Shown: positions 1 to 12,454, numbered from the stretch's first letter. The stretch: 64,000 nt of DNA from Tillus elongatus (GCA_964006375.1 OZ023262.1:50662960-50726959), one strand, 5' to 3'. Notes: generated from the letters alone by a model not told the origin. Made by a program: numbers and translations.

Positions 1-222
1 AGTAGATTTATCTAAAGCTAGTTTGCCCTTAATATGCAATACATATCACCTAAATTTGACTTAAAATAATATTGTCATCAATAAATAGGTTTTCTTGGTG
101 TATTTTTCAATTTTTCACTGCAACCATCCACTAACCATGCAAGATGATAAATATAAGGTCAGAACACACTTCCCTATTTACTTGTAAATTAAAGCAAGGC
201 CCCTCTCCTGTTTTAAAAATTC

Positions 223-455
223 TTACATGACGGCGTCGTAAAATTGGGGACTCTGGGAAAGCGTTTTAATAAAATCCTTTTCAATGGATATCAGTACAAG
301 AGTTGAGAGCTTCTCTTCTCCTGTACAGCTCCGAAAGAAACTTTTAATGCGTTTTGATACTGAAAAACTGCATTCAACTAACGCACTTGTAGATGGTACA
401 CCTAACACTAGATCACAAGGTTTACCGACTTCACAACACAGCGTCACAGTTGCGC
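223..455 (-). pseudogene. hAT transposase C-terminal dimerisation fragment
   Basis: About 74 codons on the minus strand match the C-terminal dimerisation region of hAT-superfamily transposases. The visible signature is a P-S-T-S-A-x-V-E core followed by an F-S-x-x-x-R-I-K-S pattern. The same signature (P-A-T-S-A-S-V-E-G-x-F-S) recurs in the longer hAT gene at 2046-4216, but the two sequences differ too much to be one recent duplicate. No N-terminal or catalytic part is present upstream. The fragment directly abuts the end of the Penelope-like relic at about 456, so one element truncates the other. It is a dead remnant. Confidence 0.75.
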
Positions 456-1485
456 TAAATGTTCATCAAATCTAGTTTCAATGGTTCTTTTAGTTTGTCC
501 AACATATTTAAGTTCACAATCCTTACAACCTATTTCATAGATTCTCGAAACTTCTGTGGTTTTATCTTTATCCTTTGGGTTACCTAGCAATTTTTTATGT
601 ATTTTTTGTAAAATATGTTAGCAGCAAATTGGCTTTCTTAAAAATGCTATCAAAACCGCTCGTAATTCGCGGTTCAAATGGTACACATACAACGGTTTTG
701 TCTGGTTTATCTTTTCTGAAACTCGTAGATTCCGCTAACATTTTCTTTGTTTTATGTTCATCGACTAGTTTATCCACTAAGCAGACAGGGTAAGGATTAA
801 ACCTAGCTACATTTTTAATCTATTCAAGTTCTCTGTTGTATCTTTCTTTTTTTAAGGGAAACTGTATTAATCTATGAACTAGAAAATTCAAACTAGCTGT
901 TTTTGTGGAAAACTATAGTGTGAGTCAATCGAAATTTAATTCACAGTTGTGGTTTCCTGTCTGTGGATGTCTCTATTTTTAATGACAAATACATCAAGAA
1001 AGGGTAATTTGTTATTAATTTCTATTTCATGGGTGAATTTAATGGAGTCAAATTTACTGTTTAATTTGGCAATAAAATCATCTACTTTGCATAGATTTGT
1101 ATTAAATACTGCAAAAACATCGCCCACATAACGAAACCATACTCTAGGAAAATAGTCATTTTTGTTTGCTAGGTCTGTTTTAAATCTACTCATGAAAAGG
1201 TCTGCAATGAATGGAAAAGGGGGTTTGCCCATTGCTGTGCCATGGGTTTGTTCAAAAAATTCATTATTAAAATGAAAAATATTCTGATTCATGCAAATAT
1301 TTGTTAAATTTATCTATTCTTTGCAGACTTCTCTATCTATGATGTTCATTTTTAATAAATGGTCTAAATGCGTTAGCGCTTCTTTTATGGGAACACTGGA
1401 AAACAGCGAGGTCACATCAAACGATATTAGAACCTCGCCTTCAACCAACTTAATATTTTTAACTTTAGACTTTAGACCGTTTTAT
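456..1485 (-). pseudogene. Penelope-like element: reverse transcriptase plus GIY-YIG endonuclease, broken
   Basis: Read right to left, several frames give the parts of a Penelope-like retroelement (PLE) in the correct order. Reverse transcriptase motif A appears as SFDVTSLFSSVPI near 1400. QTHGTAMGKPPFPFIADLF lies near 1230 and the catalytic RYVGD near 1130, where the family normally has Y-V-D-D, so the active-site aspartate is altered. A thumb-like segment lies near 700. A GIY-YIG-type endonuclease start (IYEIGCKDCELKYVGQTKR) lies near 475-555. In-frame stops (for example near 1310) and frame changes at about 600 and 930 inactivate it. The GIY-YIG domain is cut off at about 456 by the adjoining hAT fragment. 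PLEs copy RNA into DNA for insertion at chromosome breaks or ends. Confidence 0.85.
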
Positions 1486-2040
1486 CCAAGACAGCAAACG
1501 CTAAATTTTTGTAACATGCCATTTCAGAGGCTTTTCCAACCAAACTTTAGAACTTATGATCAGAATAATAAGCAAGGCAATTATAACAATAATCAAACTA
1601 GACCCAATTTTTCATAAGTACCCAGACAAAATGCCCAATGAAATCAATTCAGACGCCCAGATTACAATCCAAATAACCCCAATAATTGGCAATATCCAGA
1701 GCCCATAGCCCATGGATATAAGCGCTTCAAATTCCCGGTTAATTAAACAAAATTCAACACAAGTTAGGAACAATTGACTCCCAGTACGTAGCGAACAATT
1801 GCATCATACCGATTTTTATAACGACGAGACAAATTATAATGAAATAAATCAAGAATTACCGTTAACAAATTTTTATAATGAAATAGATTACGATACGATG
1901 AATCATGATTATCCGTGGCAGAATAATAGGACGAATACCAGCAACATTTTCCGGCAGCGGGACCGTTACAGGACACTTCCCAGAAACTTACCTATTTATA
2001 ATGTGACTCAATTCTTCTGTTGTTTTTGTGAGACATGCTG
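1486..2040 (+). pseudogene. Possible retroelement gag-like fragment (N/Q/Y-rich)
   Basis: Two short open stretches (1486-1617 and 1799-2000, in different frames) encode very Asn/Gln/Tyr/Pro-rich sequence, such as PNFRTYDQNNKQGNYNNNQ and LHHTDFYNDETNYNE. This resembles the low-complexity C-terminal region of Ty3/Gypsy gag proteins, but no zinc knuckle or capsid motif is seen. It lies between the Penelope-like relic and a hAT gene, both on the other strand. The assignment rests on composition only; it may be another kind of low-complexity coding remnant. Confidence 0.3.
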
Positions 2041-2045
2041 TATAA

Positions 2046-4216
2046 TTAAGATAACAATAAATAAGTATAAGTATGTAACTGTGGATTCTGGGACATTTCC
2101 TTGACGAGTTTATTTTCAACTGACAAAATTGAAATTTGTGAAAGTCTTTCCTGTCCTGTTGAATTTCTAACAAAACTCTTGATACGTTCCAATGTAGAAA
2201 AATTTCCTTCTACAGACGCACTAGTAGCAGGACTTGTTAATACCAATTCACATAATTTGAACACTTCAGAATATGCATTTTCCAATTTTGATAGTTTTAA
2301 GAAAGCTAAAAGTTCACTAGCGTAAGTTTTTGTGTCAATAACATCGGGTTCATAAATGACTGTAAGTTCTGATCGTAATAAGGCTTTGTCAAAATAATGT
2401 CCATAGTGGTTAAATAATGATTTGAATGAATCTTCTGGGAAAGGTATCCCTTTAAATCCTCCAAAATTACACAATGCAAGAAATTTCGGGCCACTCAGAT
2501 GATCAAATCTGCAGTTAATTTGCTGCTGAATTTGATCTATAATTTCGTAGAAAAGGCGGCGGTAAGAAGTTTGAAGGTCTGTCACATTATCAGTGCGCAG
2601 ACGCTTTCTTCGTGGCTCCACTTCTCCTAATTCAATTGTTTTTTCCCAGAACTTATCAAATTCATTCCTTTTTTGAATTATAATGGATTTAAATTCACTA
2701 ATTTTTTTCAGGCAAAAACCAATGTCATTTATTTTATATTGCAATATGTTAAATACATTATCTGAAAACGGAAATATTTCCGAAAATATATAAAGTAAAA
2801 AATTAAAATTAAAGTCTCCTTTAAACCATCCAAAAATCCTCTAGAACTATTTATTGTTTCTGCATCACAATTTTTGCTATTTTCCATGATGTTTTCAAAA
2901 AGTTCAATTAACAATTCACGGTGTTCAAATACAGTTAACACAACCCTGCCGTTGTAGTTCCATCGGGTTGCCGCTACTTTGGGTAAACGTTTTTTAACAA
3001 TTGGGTCTAAGGCTTGTGTGCGCTTCGTAGATTTGGAAAAAAAGCAGCCATTTAACACTTTACATTCTTTAATATGATTTATAGATTGGGATAAAATTAA
3101 ATTTAATTTATGAGCACAACAGTCTAGAAATAGAGCAATGGAGAACGTTTCCCGCACTTTACCTTGAAGACCTCCTAAACGTCCGGCCATAACAGCAGCC
3201 CCATCATAGATTTGGGCAATTAATTTATTATCAGCCTCCTCAATATCTTTCATAATATTAAGCACAATTTTATATAGAGCGTTTGCGGTACGATCTTCTG
3301 TCACATTTTTAAAGCCTAAAATCTTTCTTGTACACTCCCATCCATTTTTACGTAGCGTATTACTACAGATAGTTGACTTAAATTAGTTACATCGATTGTT
3401 TCATCGAGAACAATAGCAATAAAACGAGTCTGTTTAATGTCAGATTTAATTCTATTCAAAATAATAGTGGCAGCAGCCGAAATTAAATCATTCTGAATGC
3501 GATTATATGTCCCGCGAAAAACGTTAGACTGTTCCAAGTGATTTTTTTAAACAAATGTCGTATTTGGCTATTAAAGAAACTAGGTCTTGAAAGTTTCCTC
3601 TATTTGCAGATGTAGTTGTTTCCTCATAGACCTTGAAGCCCAATTCATGCTGCGACCAAGAAAAGACATAGCATCAATAAGTCTTTTTAATATGTTTCTG
3701 TTTTTATCAACCAGTTCATTGTGTTGGCAATGAATTTCAAGCTGCTTGTCGACGGCGTATTCAATTCGCGTTTTTCCAAAGACACTTAATTTTAAAATGG
3801 TCTGTAATGCGCTTTAGACATAACATGTCTTTGTACTAGTTTATGTAGATTATTCAAGTCGGAAAACCCACTTTTATTCCACAACTCCTTTTCAGTCACA
3901 AATAGACTACAATACCAACAAAACAGTTTATTCCTGTTTTCACAACCCGTAACCATTCATATTGTTTATGGGTTTTTTCCGCGTTGAAATGTCGAATAGA
4001 TGCATGTTTTAATTCTCGTATTTAAGTTTTTTATAGTAGGTTTCGGCCTACCTATATTAATAATAGCAAGTTTTTCAGCAAACAGTAAAGCTGAAAATCT
4101 TTAGTTATCAAAAAACATACAATACAATTACAGTTATTATTACCATTTGTTTGTAAAGTTTGTAAATCCCCACCCCCACCGTCACCGCTGTTAAAAGCTG
4201 ATCTACTTGCAGCCAT
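2046..4216 (-). pseudogene. hAT transposase (TTF-type zinc finger / DUF4371 / dimerisation type), broken
   Basis: A nearly whole hAT transposase is spread over several minus-strand frames. The start at 4216 (MAASRSAFN) gives the N-terminus. Next comes a TTF-type zinc-finger region around 3740-3990 (tryptophan, cysteine and histidine residues with a GFSDLNNLHK-like core). A DUF4371-like segment at 3316-3537 contains FIAIVLDETIDVTNLSQLSV, whose D is the probable first catalytic acid. Then 2729-3304 carries the middle and 2046-2744 ends in the dimerisation motif PATSASVEGNFSTLERIKSF. Frameshifts and stops separate the pieces near 2740, 3310 and 3550. A probable element terminus, reading TAGTGGCGTGCGGTCC on this strand, lies at about 4685. 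A second, truncated copy of the 5' half is inverted at 11408-12360. Confidence 0.85.
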
Positions 4217-5320
4217 ATTAATAATCATAAAATGCCAATGTATTTAACTTACTGGACTGCTTATATAAATGAAATAATCAGGCACATTCGCTTTGAACGC
4301 GCACCCGGTCTTCATAGTACAACACGTTCTAAAAACATGCGTACATCGCGCCGAGCCGAGGTTTCTTTTATAAAGTTGCTCGCTGACTACGTGTATTTAA
4401 CTAGTCATTGCATGCATCCACTCGTAGTATCAGATCAGGTTCATGCTGTCCGCAATCGGTCGCATTCACCTTGCTAGGAGCGTATATACAAATACAGTAT
4501 GCCGCATAATAAATAATTATGTGTGTGAGCTTGCGAAATAAAAATTGTAATAATTAAATTAGTTTCAGATTATGAAATTTAATATTTAAAATACAAAAGG
4601 GATTTTAAATAATGCGGTTTAGGTATGTAGTCGTTATTTTAAGCGAAGCAATGCTTCCCTTGCTTCCATGGACCGCACGCCACTAAACGATCATATGACA
4701 TTGATGATTCTTGGTGTGCGGTGTGTACTTTAACGTGTTTTGTTTTCTTTATTCATGACTGAAAATTACATTTACTTAAGTGGCATTAGTAGTGAAAGAT
4801 TTTAAAGTATCTATATTAATAAATAACTATTACAAGTAGTTACTTTACTTTCGTTCTCGAAATTGACAACAGATTCCGGTGAAAACGTTGAACATTTATA
4901 AAAAGGCTATCAAGTTGAACATTTACTGTTCGTTTTTTAATTCGTGGTGTAAAAATAATACTGAGCTATTCTGTACCTTTACTCATTAATAATTGTTCTT
5001 TACGAATATGGACTTATATATGTTGTAATTGGCAGTATTATAGGAACTATAGGATCTTTATGGTCTTCCTAAAAAAACTCTAATATTATGCCCATGATTG
5101 TATCCTTAGTACGCAGGATGTTATAAGTTTAACTCGGCTCCTTTATGAATATTCTTAAAACAAAGTCAGTGAAACAATGGACACCCCGTTTTTAGTGAAT
5201 TTTTATTTGAAAAATTTCACTAATAGAGAGGTAACGATGGTGAGACTTGTAAATAATACAAATGAGCGCGAACTAGGACGCCTAGAAACCATATTCGGGG
5301 TCAGTTTCAGATTTTATATG
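3736..5320 (+). repeat. Left arm of a 1.6-kb inverted duplication
   Basis: This stretch matches 10771-12360 in reverse complement almost base for base. The 81-codon frames at 4232-4477 and 11616-11861 differ at only a few positions. The repeat includes the hAT 5' part and also more than 600 bp outside the hAT terminus. The two copies therefore arose by duplication of a segment, not by two independent hAT insertions. Both arms end in (TA)n tracts on the inner side. Confidence 0.9.

Positions 5321-5406
<86 letters not shown>
5321..5406. repeat. (TA)n microsatellite
   Basis: About 43 TA units at the inner edge of the left inverted arm. As at most (TA)n tracts in the window, one side carries a dispersed repeat ('repeat B') with the pattern GAGCGCGAACTAGG ... 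GGGTCAGTTTCA, so the microsatellite belongs to a mobile repeat. Confidence 0.95.
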
Positions 5407-5410
<4 letters not shown>

Positions 5411-5493
5411 CATGCTTGGTTCTCGGGTTAAACCGCGTCCAGAATTTATGGAAACTCGACGTTTCGGCTCCTGTTTTGGAGCCATTTTCAAGA
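5407..5493 (-). other. Penelope-type terminal sequence with degenerate hammerhead-like motif
   Basis: On the minus strand TTGAAAATGGCTCC is followed by a short loop and then GGAGCCGAAACGTC. The 6-bp stem GGCTCC/GGAGCC followed by GAAAC resembles stem II and the GAAA core of hammerhead ribozymes found in Penelope-like elements and retrozymes. The canonical CUGANGA strand is degenerate here (TTGAAAA). Cleavage activity is unlikely; the assignment is tentative. Confidence 0.3.
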
Positions 5494-5674
5494 GGTAAAG
5501 GAATTATGTAAGGACACTCTAAGGCCTCAATCTGCCTACTCCTTAGAGTGGTGGACAAAGGTGGGTAAAGGAAATATGTAAGGACACTCTAAGGCCTCAA
5601 TCTGCCTACTCATTAGAGTGGTGGACAAATGTGGGTAAAGGAAATATGTAAGGACACTCTAAGGCCTTAATCTG
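5494..5674. repeat. 70-bp tandem repeat, left part (about 2.5 units)
   Basis: Units of 70 bp (GTAAAGGAAATATGTAAGGA ... CTCCTTAGAGTGG) repeat head to tail. Each contains short inverted segments (CACTCTAAGG and CCTTAGAGTG). The array resumes at 10402, so it was one array before the LTR retrotransposon inserted into it. Confidence 0.9.
5670..5674. repeat. Target-site duplication of the LTR element (left copy)
   Basis: ATCTG immediately before the left LTR is repeated at 10402-10406 directly after the right LTR. In the surrounding 70-bp repeat the uninterrupted sequence reads CAATCTGCC, which fits a 5-bp duplication. Confidence 0.75.
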
Positions 5675-5979
5675 TATGGATGTTAATTGCACTTGTTGAT
5701 ATTAAATCCATACGTAAACATTTAATATACTTTATTATTTCACTAACTGAATAAACTATATAAAACAATCCAACAGTACATAACAGATAACTGACCGAGC
5801 GTGGAGAGACGTATCTTCACTGTATCGGTTGGTAGCGAGGAGAGAGAGAGAGATCCCTGGTGTCTCTTATATAGTAGTTCTTGACAGCTTGCTGTCGAAT
5901 AACGTAACGCAACGTTTAGCTGTCAAGAGAAACACAGAGTAGTGTTGACGGAAACACTGCGGTCGGAACCACCGCCACA
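5675..5979 (-). repeat. 3' LTR (305 bp)
   Basis: Appears identical to 10097-10401. On the element's strand it begins TGTGGCGG and ends CCATA. It contains a (GA)n stretch and a TATATAG motif that could serve transcription. The duplicated target ATCTG adjoins it. Confidence 0.95.
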
Positions 5980-6003
5980 TACTCCCCTCTCAGGGCAACG
6001 CTA

Positions 6004-8535
6004 TTAGTTCAAGTATCTTCGTGGAAATCGAACTCTACGTCCATGGCGTGTCGTTTGAACGGGAACGGGAACTTCACTGTCACTTTCAGTTTCACTAGGT
6101 GTTGGACTTTCACTGTCACTTTCAGTTTCACTAGGTGTTGGACTTTCACTGTCACTGTCAGTTTCACTAGGATGTCTCTGAGGCTGGAAAGTTGTCTGTT
6201 CGTTATCACAAAGAATGAATGCGGGTTTAAGACGGTCAACAGAAATTGTCTCTTCTCCGTGTGATTTCTTGATTTTGAAGACTTTGTCAGTTCGGGATAA
6301 CACTTCAAAGGGGCCGTCATAAACTGGTTCGAGAGTTTTTCGCGGAATATCAATGCGAACAAAAACAAAAGGAGCTTCCATAAGCTTAGGATGGACAAAT
6401 ACCTTTTTTGCAGTATGATGTTTAAAAGGTACTGGTCGAAGTTTCCTTATGTCTTCTTTCAGCTGAGATATAAGTGGTGGAACATCATGAGCTTGTGTGC
6501 TGTTGAAAAAGTCGGTGGGAAGTTTGATTGATTCTCCGTAGACTATTTCAGCGGGTGTTGAGCGATATTCTGGAATTATGTACGATCTGAGTCCTAGTAA
6601 CACAATTGGCAATTTAGCGACCCAGTTTTCGTCCATATGAACTTTCAAGGCCTGTTTCAGAACTCTATGCCATCTCTCGATTACACCATTTGCTGCTGGG
6701 TGGTAAGCTGTGGTCTTGATGTGGTCTGCACCTAGTGTTTTAGTGAGGTGTGTGAAAAGGTGGCAATCGAATTGTTTACCTCTGTCTGTGGTGATGTATT
6801 GCGGAACACCGAAACGAGAGATCCAGCATGATAAAATAGTGTTCGCTACTGTTTCTGCTGTAATATCTGACAATGGAATTGCTTCGGGCCATCGAGAAAA
6901 TCTGTCTATTATTGTTAACAGATAGCGTTGACCTTGTGATGCTGGTAATGGTCCCACAATGTCAACATTTATATGCGAGAATCTTCTCATGGCTGGGGTG
7001 TATTGTCCAATGGCACTGGAAGTGTGTCTCCATATCTTGACTTTCTGGCAGGGAATGCAAGTTTTAGACCAAAGAGATACATCGCGTTTCAATTTGGGCC
7101 AACAAAATCTATCCTGGACCAGATCGACTGAAGCTGATATGCCTGGGTGAGATAAATTGTGGATAGAATCGAAAATCTTTCGGCGAAATTTGATCGGAAT
7201 GAATGGGCGAAGTTTCTTTGAAGAAGAATCGCAAATAAGATTCAATCCGTTGTCAAGAGGCATGTTTTGAAATTTGTATGAGGAAGATTTAGACTGCAGA
7301 AGGTGTTTGAGTTCCTCACAAGATGACTGAGCTTGCGCAATTTCTTGGAGTGACACAGTGGAAGAAAGTGAAATTGTTTCAATGCGAGAACAATAGTCTG
7401 CGGGAATGTTTGTAGGACCTGGTATGTAGCGAATGTCTGTGGTAAATTGACCTAGGAAGTCTAAATGTCGTAGTTGCCTTGGAGATCCTTTATCGACGCG
7501 TTGTTCAAAAGCGTATGTCAAAGGTTTGTGGTCGGTATAAATGATGAAATGGCGACCTTCTAGGGTATATCTAAAGTATTTAACTGCCTGATAAGCAGCT
7601 AAAAGTTCGCGATCGTAGGTGCTGTAAGATTTTTGGGCTGAAGTAAGCTTTTTAGAGTAGAAACCTAGGGGTTCTAGTGTTTGATCACGTAGTTGTTGGA
7701 GGGAAGCGCCTACGGCATAATCAGAAGCATCGACATGGAGAATCAGTGGTAGCGAAGAAGACGGATGAGCTATTAGTGTAGCGTTTTTTAGTGCCTCTTT
7801 CAAACGTTCGAATGCTTCTCGAGTCTGAGGAGTCCACTCGATTTTACGTTTGTCGCGTTTTTTGGGATTCTGGCAGAGGTCGAATAGTGGTTGCTGAATT
7901 TCCGCAGCACGTGGAAGAGAACGACGGTAGAAATTTATGAGACCTAGAAATCTTCTGAGTTTTTCAATGGTATCGGGAAGAGGTAGGTCGGTAATAGCTT
8001 TGATGCGTTCAGGAAGTGGAAATAATCCAGATTTATTTACACGAAAACCTAAAAATGAAATTTCGGCCACTCCGAATTCACATTTAGATGAATTGATACG
8101 GATGCCGTTGTCTTGAAGTGTCTGAAAAAGTTTTGCTAGATGCTCTTGATGTTCTTTTTCAGAGGCTGATGCAACGAGAATATCGTCAAGATAGGAGTAG
8201 GCAAAGTCAAGATGTCTTAAAATTGAATGTAAATATCTTTGAAATGTTTGTGCTGAATTACGAAGGCCAAATGGGGTTTTAACAAATTCGAATAACCCAA
8301 ATGGAGTTATGACTGCTGTTTTGGGAATATCTTGAGGTGCTACTGGGATGTGATGGAAAGCGCGAATGATATCTAATTTTGAAAAAATACGTTTGCCTTC
8401 TAACTGGGCATTAAAATCCTGCAAATTTGGAATGGGATATTTGTCTGGGATTGTTTTAGCGTTTAGTGCTCGGTAATCCCCACATGGTCTCCATGAGCCA
8501 TCCTTTTTTGCACCATGTGGAGGGGGCTTGACCAT
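6004..8535 (-). pseudogene. pol: pol: reverse transcriptase, RNase H, integrase (main part)
   Basis: An 843-codon open stretch; its first Met is not a natural start, because the frame continues from the upstream pol segment. Reverse transcriptase: [14 protein letters not shown] near residue 12, [14 protein letters not shown] near 52, catalytic YLDD at 115-118. RNase [17 protein letters not shown], then YDRELLA and [11 protein letters not shown]. Integrase: an H-x-x-x-H...C-x-x-C zinc region ([10 protein letters not shown] ... CIPCQK), then the D,D-35-E core with [16 protein letters not shown] and [13 protein letters not shown]. The C-terminus has three near-identical [12 protein letters not shown] repeats before a basic tail. 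The stop is 25 nt from the 3' LTR. Continuity with the preceding segment is lost at a run of six A residues near 8510. Confidence 0.93.
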
Positions 8536-9224
8536 GGACTTTTGGAGGGTCTACAAATTCCCAAGTCCATCATGTGCTGGAATTCTAGCTTTGCTTGAGC
8601 TAGCTTTTCTGGGGGCAATCTTCTAGCTTTTGCAGTGACAGGTGGTCCTTCCGTACTTATAGTATGGAAGAACTCAACCTCTGGAAGGTTGCTAGAAGAA
8701 GTTTCCTTAAAAAGGTCAGGAAATTGTTGTAGCAATTTGAAGTACTGGTGTGTCGGGTCTACAAGATGAATTTTAGAATTAATTCCTGGTGGTGGGTTAG
8801 CACCGGTCTTGGAGAGGTTTGTCTTTGTATCGATTAAACGTCTATGTTTCATATCCACAAGTAAAGCAAACTCTGCTAGAAAATCAGCGCCTATAATTGG
8901 TTGCTTGATATCGGCAAGTGTGAAGGGCCAGCAGAACCTACGGCGTAGACCTAGATCCAAATCTAATAATTGTTCGCCATAGGTATGAATAGGTGTCCCG
9001 TTTGCAGCATACAAGGTACGTCTCGATTGAAATTTCCGTTGGTCGTAAGTGGGTGGAATAACTGAAATATCCGCTCCAGAGTCGATTAGAAATTTCATAT
9101 TGGAGCGTCTATCAAAAATAAAAAGGCGGCGTGTTAGGTGGCTCTCGTCTCCTGCCGCGTGGAGGGAGTGCCTTATTAGTTTTCCGACACATGTTTTGCT
9201 TTGAAATTGCAAGGTTGGATGCAA
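8463..9224 (-). pseudogene. pol: pol: aspartic protease and start of reverse transcriptase
   Basis: The aspartic protease active site is FLIDSGADISVIPP, about 50 residues into the frame, followed by a conserved II-GADFL segment typical of retropepsins (GADFLAEFALLVD). The frame then enters the reverse transcriptase (PEKLAQAKLEFQHMMDLGIC, then [12 protein letters not shown]) and shifts out of frame at an A6 run, consistent with one missing base. Its upstream end overlaps gag by about 49 nt in another frame. That overlap could be natural frameshifting or damage; related CsRn1-type elements often have one continuous gag-pol. Confidence 0.88.
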
Positions 9225-9946
9225 CGTTTGGCCTTGTTGCCAAATCGTTCATGATACCAACACGTGGAGGTTGAGGAATTTGCGGTTATGGAATTTCGAG
9301 AAAGCTTGGGTCTTTCTCGGGAGGTAGATCGGGAACGCGTTCGCAATTCGTTGACTGATGCTGTTAGCTTCTCTAATTGCGCTTCTAATTTGGCTAGCTT
9401 GTCGGGCTCGCGTGACTGAATTTCAGCCACGTTGTATTTATCTCCGGAAAATTCCACGATTTTGTCTGCTGTAACCGACAAATTTTCTAGAGAATCGTTG
9501 CTCAAAGCCAAAATTGAACGAACGTTGTCTGGTAAACGTTGTAGAAATAAAATTTTAAGGAAATTTTCTCCAATCTGACTACCGGCTAAAAACTTCATTT
9601 CGCGTAAAAGTTGCGATGGTTTTCTGTCGCCTAATTCTAATTCTGTTAAAAGTTTATTTAGTTTGCGACTATAAGACTCTTCAAATTCTAATAAAAGACG
9701 TTTCATTAGATCTGAATAGGGAGTTGATGATAATGGTTGGGTTAAAAAATCTGAAATTGACTCTGCGACATCAGGATCGAGTATAGCGAGTACATGACTG
9801 AATTTTGTCTTTTCAGAACTGATCTGCGATATAACAAACTGGGCGTCAACCTGCATTTGCCAGATTTTCACGTTACGTCTCCATAAAGGAGGTAATTTTA
9901 TTTCAACCCTTGCCATGATATTGCTGCTTGAAGAATCTTCGGCCAT
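9176..9946 (-). CDS. gag: gag-like polyprotein of the CsRn1-like element
   Basis: A 256-codon frame starting at ATG 9946, 151 nt from the inner edge of the 5' LTR. The N-terminal two thirds (KLPPLWRRNVKIWQMQVDAQ ..., then LLRE-MKFLAG) resembles the capsid-like region of CsRn1/Kabuki-type gag. Near the end CWYHERFGNKAKRCIQPC supplies the C-x2-H-x9-C-x3-C zinc finger, which replaces the usual CCHC knuckle in this lineage. An Arg/Ser-rich stretch precedes it. The protein would coat the RNA template and form particles. The frame ends shortly after the finger, so fusion to protease needs a frame change. Confidence 0.85.
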   Translation of the reverse strand: MAEDSSSSNIMARVEIKLPPLWRRNVKIWQMQVDAQFVISQISSEKTKFSHVLAILDPDVAESISDFLTQPLSSTPYSDLMKRLLLEFEESYSRKLNKLLTELELGDRKPSQLLREMKFLAGSQIGENFLKILFLQRLPDNVRSILALSNDSLENLSVTADKIVEFSGDKYNVAEIQSREPDKLAKLEAQLEKLTASVNELRTRSRSTSRERPKLSRNSITANSSTSTCWYHERFGNKAKRCIQPCNFKAKHVSEN

Positions 9947-10081
9947 TGTGAAAAAAATCAGATAATTTTTAAATTAGAAAAGACTGACCTGTTTAGATAT
10001 TCGTTTTCTGTAGGAATGAGCACGTGCGTGGAAGTTAGGCGACGTCGGCTGGAACATCAGGCTGGGCATCTTCGGCTTGCG

Positions 10082-10096
10082 GCACGGGGTCACCAA
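10082..10096 (-). other. Primer-binding site, tRNA-Trp type
   Basis: One base inside the 5' LTR the minus strand reads TGGTGACCCCG. This matches the reverse complement of the conserved 3' end of tRNA-Trp (including CCA) over 11 bases. tRNA-Trp priming is characteristic of CsRn1-type Gypsy elements. Confidence 0.75.
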
Positions 10097-10401
10097 TATG
10101 GATGTTAATTGCACTTGTTGATATTAAATCCATACGTAAACATTTAATATACTTTATTATTTCACTAACTGAATAAACTATATAAAACAATCCAACAGTA
10201 CATAACAGATAACTGACCGAGCGTGGAGAGACGTATCTTCACTGTATCGGTTGGTAGCGAGGAGAGAGAGAGAGATCCCTGGTGTCTCTTATATAGTAGT
10301 TCTTGACAGCTTGCTGTCGAATAACGTAACGCAACGTTTAGCTGTCAAGAGAAACACAGAGTAGTGTTGACGGAAACACTGCGGTCGGAACCACCGCCAC
10401 A
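10097..10401 (-). repeat. 5' LTR (305 bp)
   Basis: No difference from the 3' LTR at 5675-5979 was found on reading. It should carry promoter and polyadenylation functions. It is flanked on its outer side by ATCTG (10402-10406), the second copy of the target duplication. Confidence 0.95.
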
Positions 10402-10545
10402 ATCTGCCTACTCCTTAGAGTGGTGGACAAAGGTAGGTAAATGAAATATGTAAGGACACTCTAAGGCCTCAATCTGCCTACTCCTTAGAGCGGTGGATAA
10501 AGGTAGGTTGGGTTGTTGTAGCTCGATTACAGGGCCTCAATCTGC
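10402..10545. repeat. 70-bp tandem repeat, right part
   Basis: Resumes the array broken by the LTR element: two units with ATCTGCCTACTCCTTAGAG and a degenerate third. From 10546 to 10660 a short unique stretch leads to the next (TA)n tract. Confidence 0.88.
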
Positions 10546-10656
10546 CTACTCCCCAAATCTCGCCGGAGATCGTCTGTGAGGGCTCAGTGTGTTCAACCCT
10601 AGGCCTCAGAGAGATCTACTCATCTTCTCACATTAAAGACCGCGGAAATCTTTCTG

Positions 10657-12360
<1,704 letters not shown>

Positions 12361-12450
<90 letters not shown>
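12361..12450. repeat. (TA)n microsatellite
   Basis: About 45 TA units joining the truncated hAT to the remains of a family-A repeat. Confidence 0.95.

Positions 12451-12454
<4 letters not shown>

Larger units (their letters stand above)
5675..10401 (-). mobile_element. CsRn1-like Ty3/Gypsy LTR retrotransposon
   Basis: A complete 4.7-kb element on the minus strand: 5' LTR at 10401-10097, primer-binding site, gag, protease, reverse transcriptase, RNase H, integrase, polypurine tract (GAGAGGGGAGTA just inside the 3' LTR) and 3' LTR at 5979-5675. Two features place it near the CsRn1/Kabuki lineage: a primer-binding site complementary to the 3' end of tRNA-Trp, and an unusual C-x2-H-x9-C-x3-C gag finger. 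As read, the LTRs are identical, implying a recent insertion. Yet the coding region has two frame breaks (about 9200 and about 8510), so the copy cannot make a full Gag-Pol. It sits inside a 70-bp tandem array. Confidence 0.93.

Noticed and set aside
5494..5674. CRISPR-like array
   Set aside because: The 70-bp units are directly adjacent without variable spacers and occur in a nuclear TE context; it is an ordinary tandem repeat.
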